A DNA stretch of 64,000 nt from Staphylococcus piscifermentans (lineage in GTDB: Bacteria > Bacillota > Bacilli > Staphylococcales > Staphylococcaceae), in NCBI RefSeq assembly GCF_900186985.1, contig NZ_LT906447.1:1364001-1428000 (forward strand), in the 5' to 3' direction. The position numbers and the translations under genes were made by a program. The notes beneath the pieces are model-generated. The model was not told where the DNA came from, did no database searches, and worked only from the letters and a program-made list of their open reading frames with translations. Shown piece by piece: positions 63,287 to 64,000 of this stretch (positions are counted from its first letter, which is position 1; every line of letters begins with the position of its first letter).

Positions 63287-64000
63287 ATGCTGAGAGCGTA
63301 TAAAACCGAAATCAATCCTTCTTTTGAACAACGTCAGACCATAAACCGAACCATCGGCACATGCCGTTGGATTTACAACAAATTTATCGAGACTAATCAA
63401 AATTTATATAAAATCGGGCAATCATATATGAATGGTTTTGCCTTCAGCAAATGGATGAAAAATGTATATCTTCCCAATAACCCTGATAAACATTGGGTTA
63501 AACAAAGTGCCAGCAAAGCCGTCAAACAATCCATTATGAATGCACATCGTGCTTATCAGACATTTTTCAAAAATAAACAAGGTTATCCGAAGTTTAAAAA
63601 GAAATCAGGCATTGGAAGCTATTATTTGATCGGTACCATCCATGTACAACGGCATCGCATCCAATTGCCGAAGCTGGGATGGATTAAATTAAAAGAAAGA
63701 GGTTACATCCCAACAAATAATATAAAATCTGCCACCATTGTTAAAGAATATGACAGATATTATGTGTCGGTATTAGTTGATCAACCGCCTCTCCCTATTT
63801 TTAAACCGAAACAGACAGACGGAATCGGTATTGATCTAGGATTGAAAGAAGCTGTATTCACACCCTCCGGTGTAAAAATCAGAAGCTTCAAGACGAATCA
63901 AACTATCATCAAACTTGATAAATCTTTGAAAAGACAGCAGCGAAAATTATCCAGAAAGAAAAAAGGTTCTCATAATTGGTATAAACAGTTGTTGAAAGTG
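63287..64000 (+). CDS. tnpB: RNA-guided endonuclease/transposon protein TnpB, 3'-truncated by window end
   Basis: The first 238 residues of a TnpB. The N-terminal domain has MLRAYKTEINPSFEQRQTINRTIGTCRWIYNKFI and the AYQTFFKNKQGYPKFKKK block. The OB/wedge-like part follows (SATIVKEYDRYYVSVLVD), then the first RuvC motif DGIGIDLGLKEAV with catalytic Asp183. The basic SLKRQQRKLSRKKKGS helix comes next. No frameshift or stop in this part. ATG 63287 follows GAAGGTGG. TnpB proteins cut DNA beside a transposon-specific motif using an RNA from the element's right end (family knowledge); the remaining active-site residues and zinc finger are outside the window. Confidence 0.92.
   Translation, partial: MLRAYKTEINPSFEQRQTINRTIGTCRWIYNKFIETNQNLYKIGQSYMNGFAFSKWMKNVYLPNNPDKHWVKQSASKAVKQSIMNAHRAYQTFFKNKQGYPKFKKKSGIGSYYLIGTIHVQRHRIQLPKLGWIKLKERGYIPTNNIKSATIVKEYDRYYVSVLVDQPPLPIFKPKQTDGIGIDLGLKEAVFTPSGVKIRSFKTNQTIIKLDKSLKRQQRKLSRKKKGSHNWYKQLLKV

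Larger units (their letters stand above)
62994..64000 (+). mobile_element. IS200/IS605-type (tnpB-carrying) insertion, left part
   Basis: The region past the orphan ribosome binding site differs from the expected nfeD-floA order and holds a TnpB gene running off the window. The left boundary is not resolved: it lies somewhere between 62994 and 63286. No tnpA is seen in the part present. The right end and guide-RNA region would be beyond 64000. Confidence 0.6.

Overview
The window is chromosomal DNA of a low-GC Gram-positive bacterium, almost certainly a Staphylococcus other than S. aureus. The gene order (mreCD, rplU-prp-rpmA, obgE, ruvAB, queA-tgt-yajC, secDF, recJ-apt-rel-dtd-lytH, hisS-aspS, tcdA, rarA/cymR, iscS-like-mnmA, recD2, alaS, trmR-trhP1-trhP2-udk-greA, mtnN, yqeG-yqeH-aroE-yhbY-nadD-yqeK-rsfS, comEA-EB-EC, holA/rpsT, lepA-hemW, hrcA-grpE-dnaK-dnaJ-prmA-rsmE-mtaB, rpsU) is the staphylococcal core order. 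The proteins resemble S. aureus homologues without being identical. The species cannot be fixed from this window. Nearly all genes lie on the + strand; only rarA, a flavin monooxygenase and rpsT are reversed.

Layout. 1-8.3 kb: end of the mre cell-shape genes, ribosomal L21/L27 with the Prp protease, ObgE, Holliday-junction helicase RuvAB, queuosine genes and YajC. 8.3-17.8 kb: SecDF, RecJ, Apt, the (p)ppGpp enzyme Rel, D-Tyr-tRNA deacylase and the amidase LytH. 17.8-22.4 kb: a T-box leader, hisS-aspS, 6S RNA and tcdA. 22.4-26 kb: rarA and cymR diverge, followed by a probable sigma-B operon of two small hydrophilic proteins. 26-35.5 kb: sulfur transfer to tRNA (iscS-like, mnmA), a TPR protein, RecD2, a second T-box with alaS, and the ireB-ruvX-DUF1292 cluster. 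35.5-40 kb: tRNA wobble-uridine hydroxylation and methylation genes, udk and greA. 40-50.5 kb: mtnN, the yqeG-yqeM run (ribosome assembly, NAD, shikimate), com DNA-uptake genes, holA and rpsT. 50.5-62.2 kb: LepA, HemW, the HrcA/CtsR heat-shock operon and translation-modifying enzymes up to rpsU.

The last 1 kb is the accessory part. After nfeD there is a strong Shine-Dalgarno sequence with no start codon behind it. Then come an unrecognised 55-codon ORF ending in Asn-Cys-Pro-Cys-Phe and the first 238 codons of an IS200/IS605-type TnpB. A mobile element therefore appears to have entered between nfeD and the gene that normally follows it (floA in relatives).

Functionally the window is dominated by translation and tRNA biology: three aminoacyl-tRNA synthetases, at least eight tRNA, rRNA or ribosomal-protein modification genes, five ribosomal proteins or assembly GTPases, and stress control by Rel, HrcA/CtsR and sigma-B. 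RNA-level control is frequent. It includes two T-boxes (His and Ala), an L21 leader candidate, 6S RNA, a terminator-like hairpin in the trmR leader, a hairpin covering the comEA ribosome binding site and a 15-bp hairpin upstream of rel. No tRNA or rRNA genes, prophage or CRISPR array were seen.
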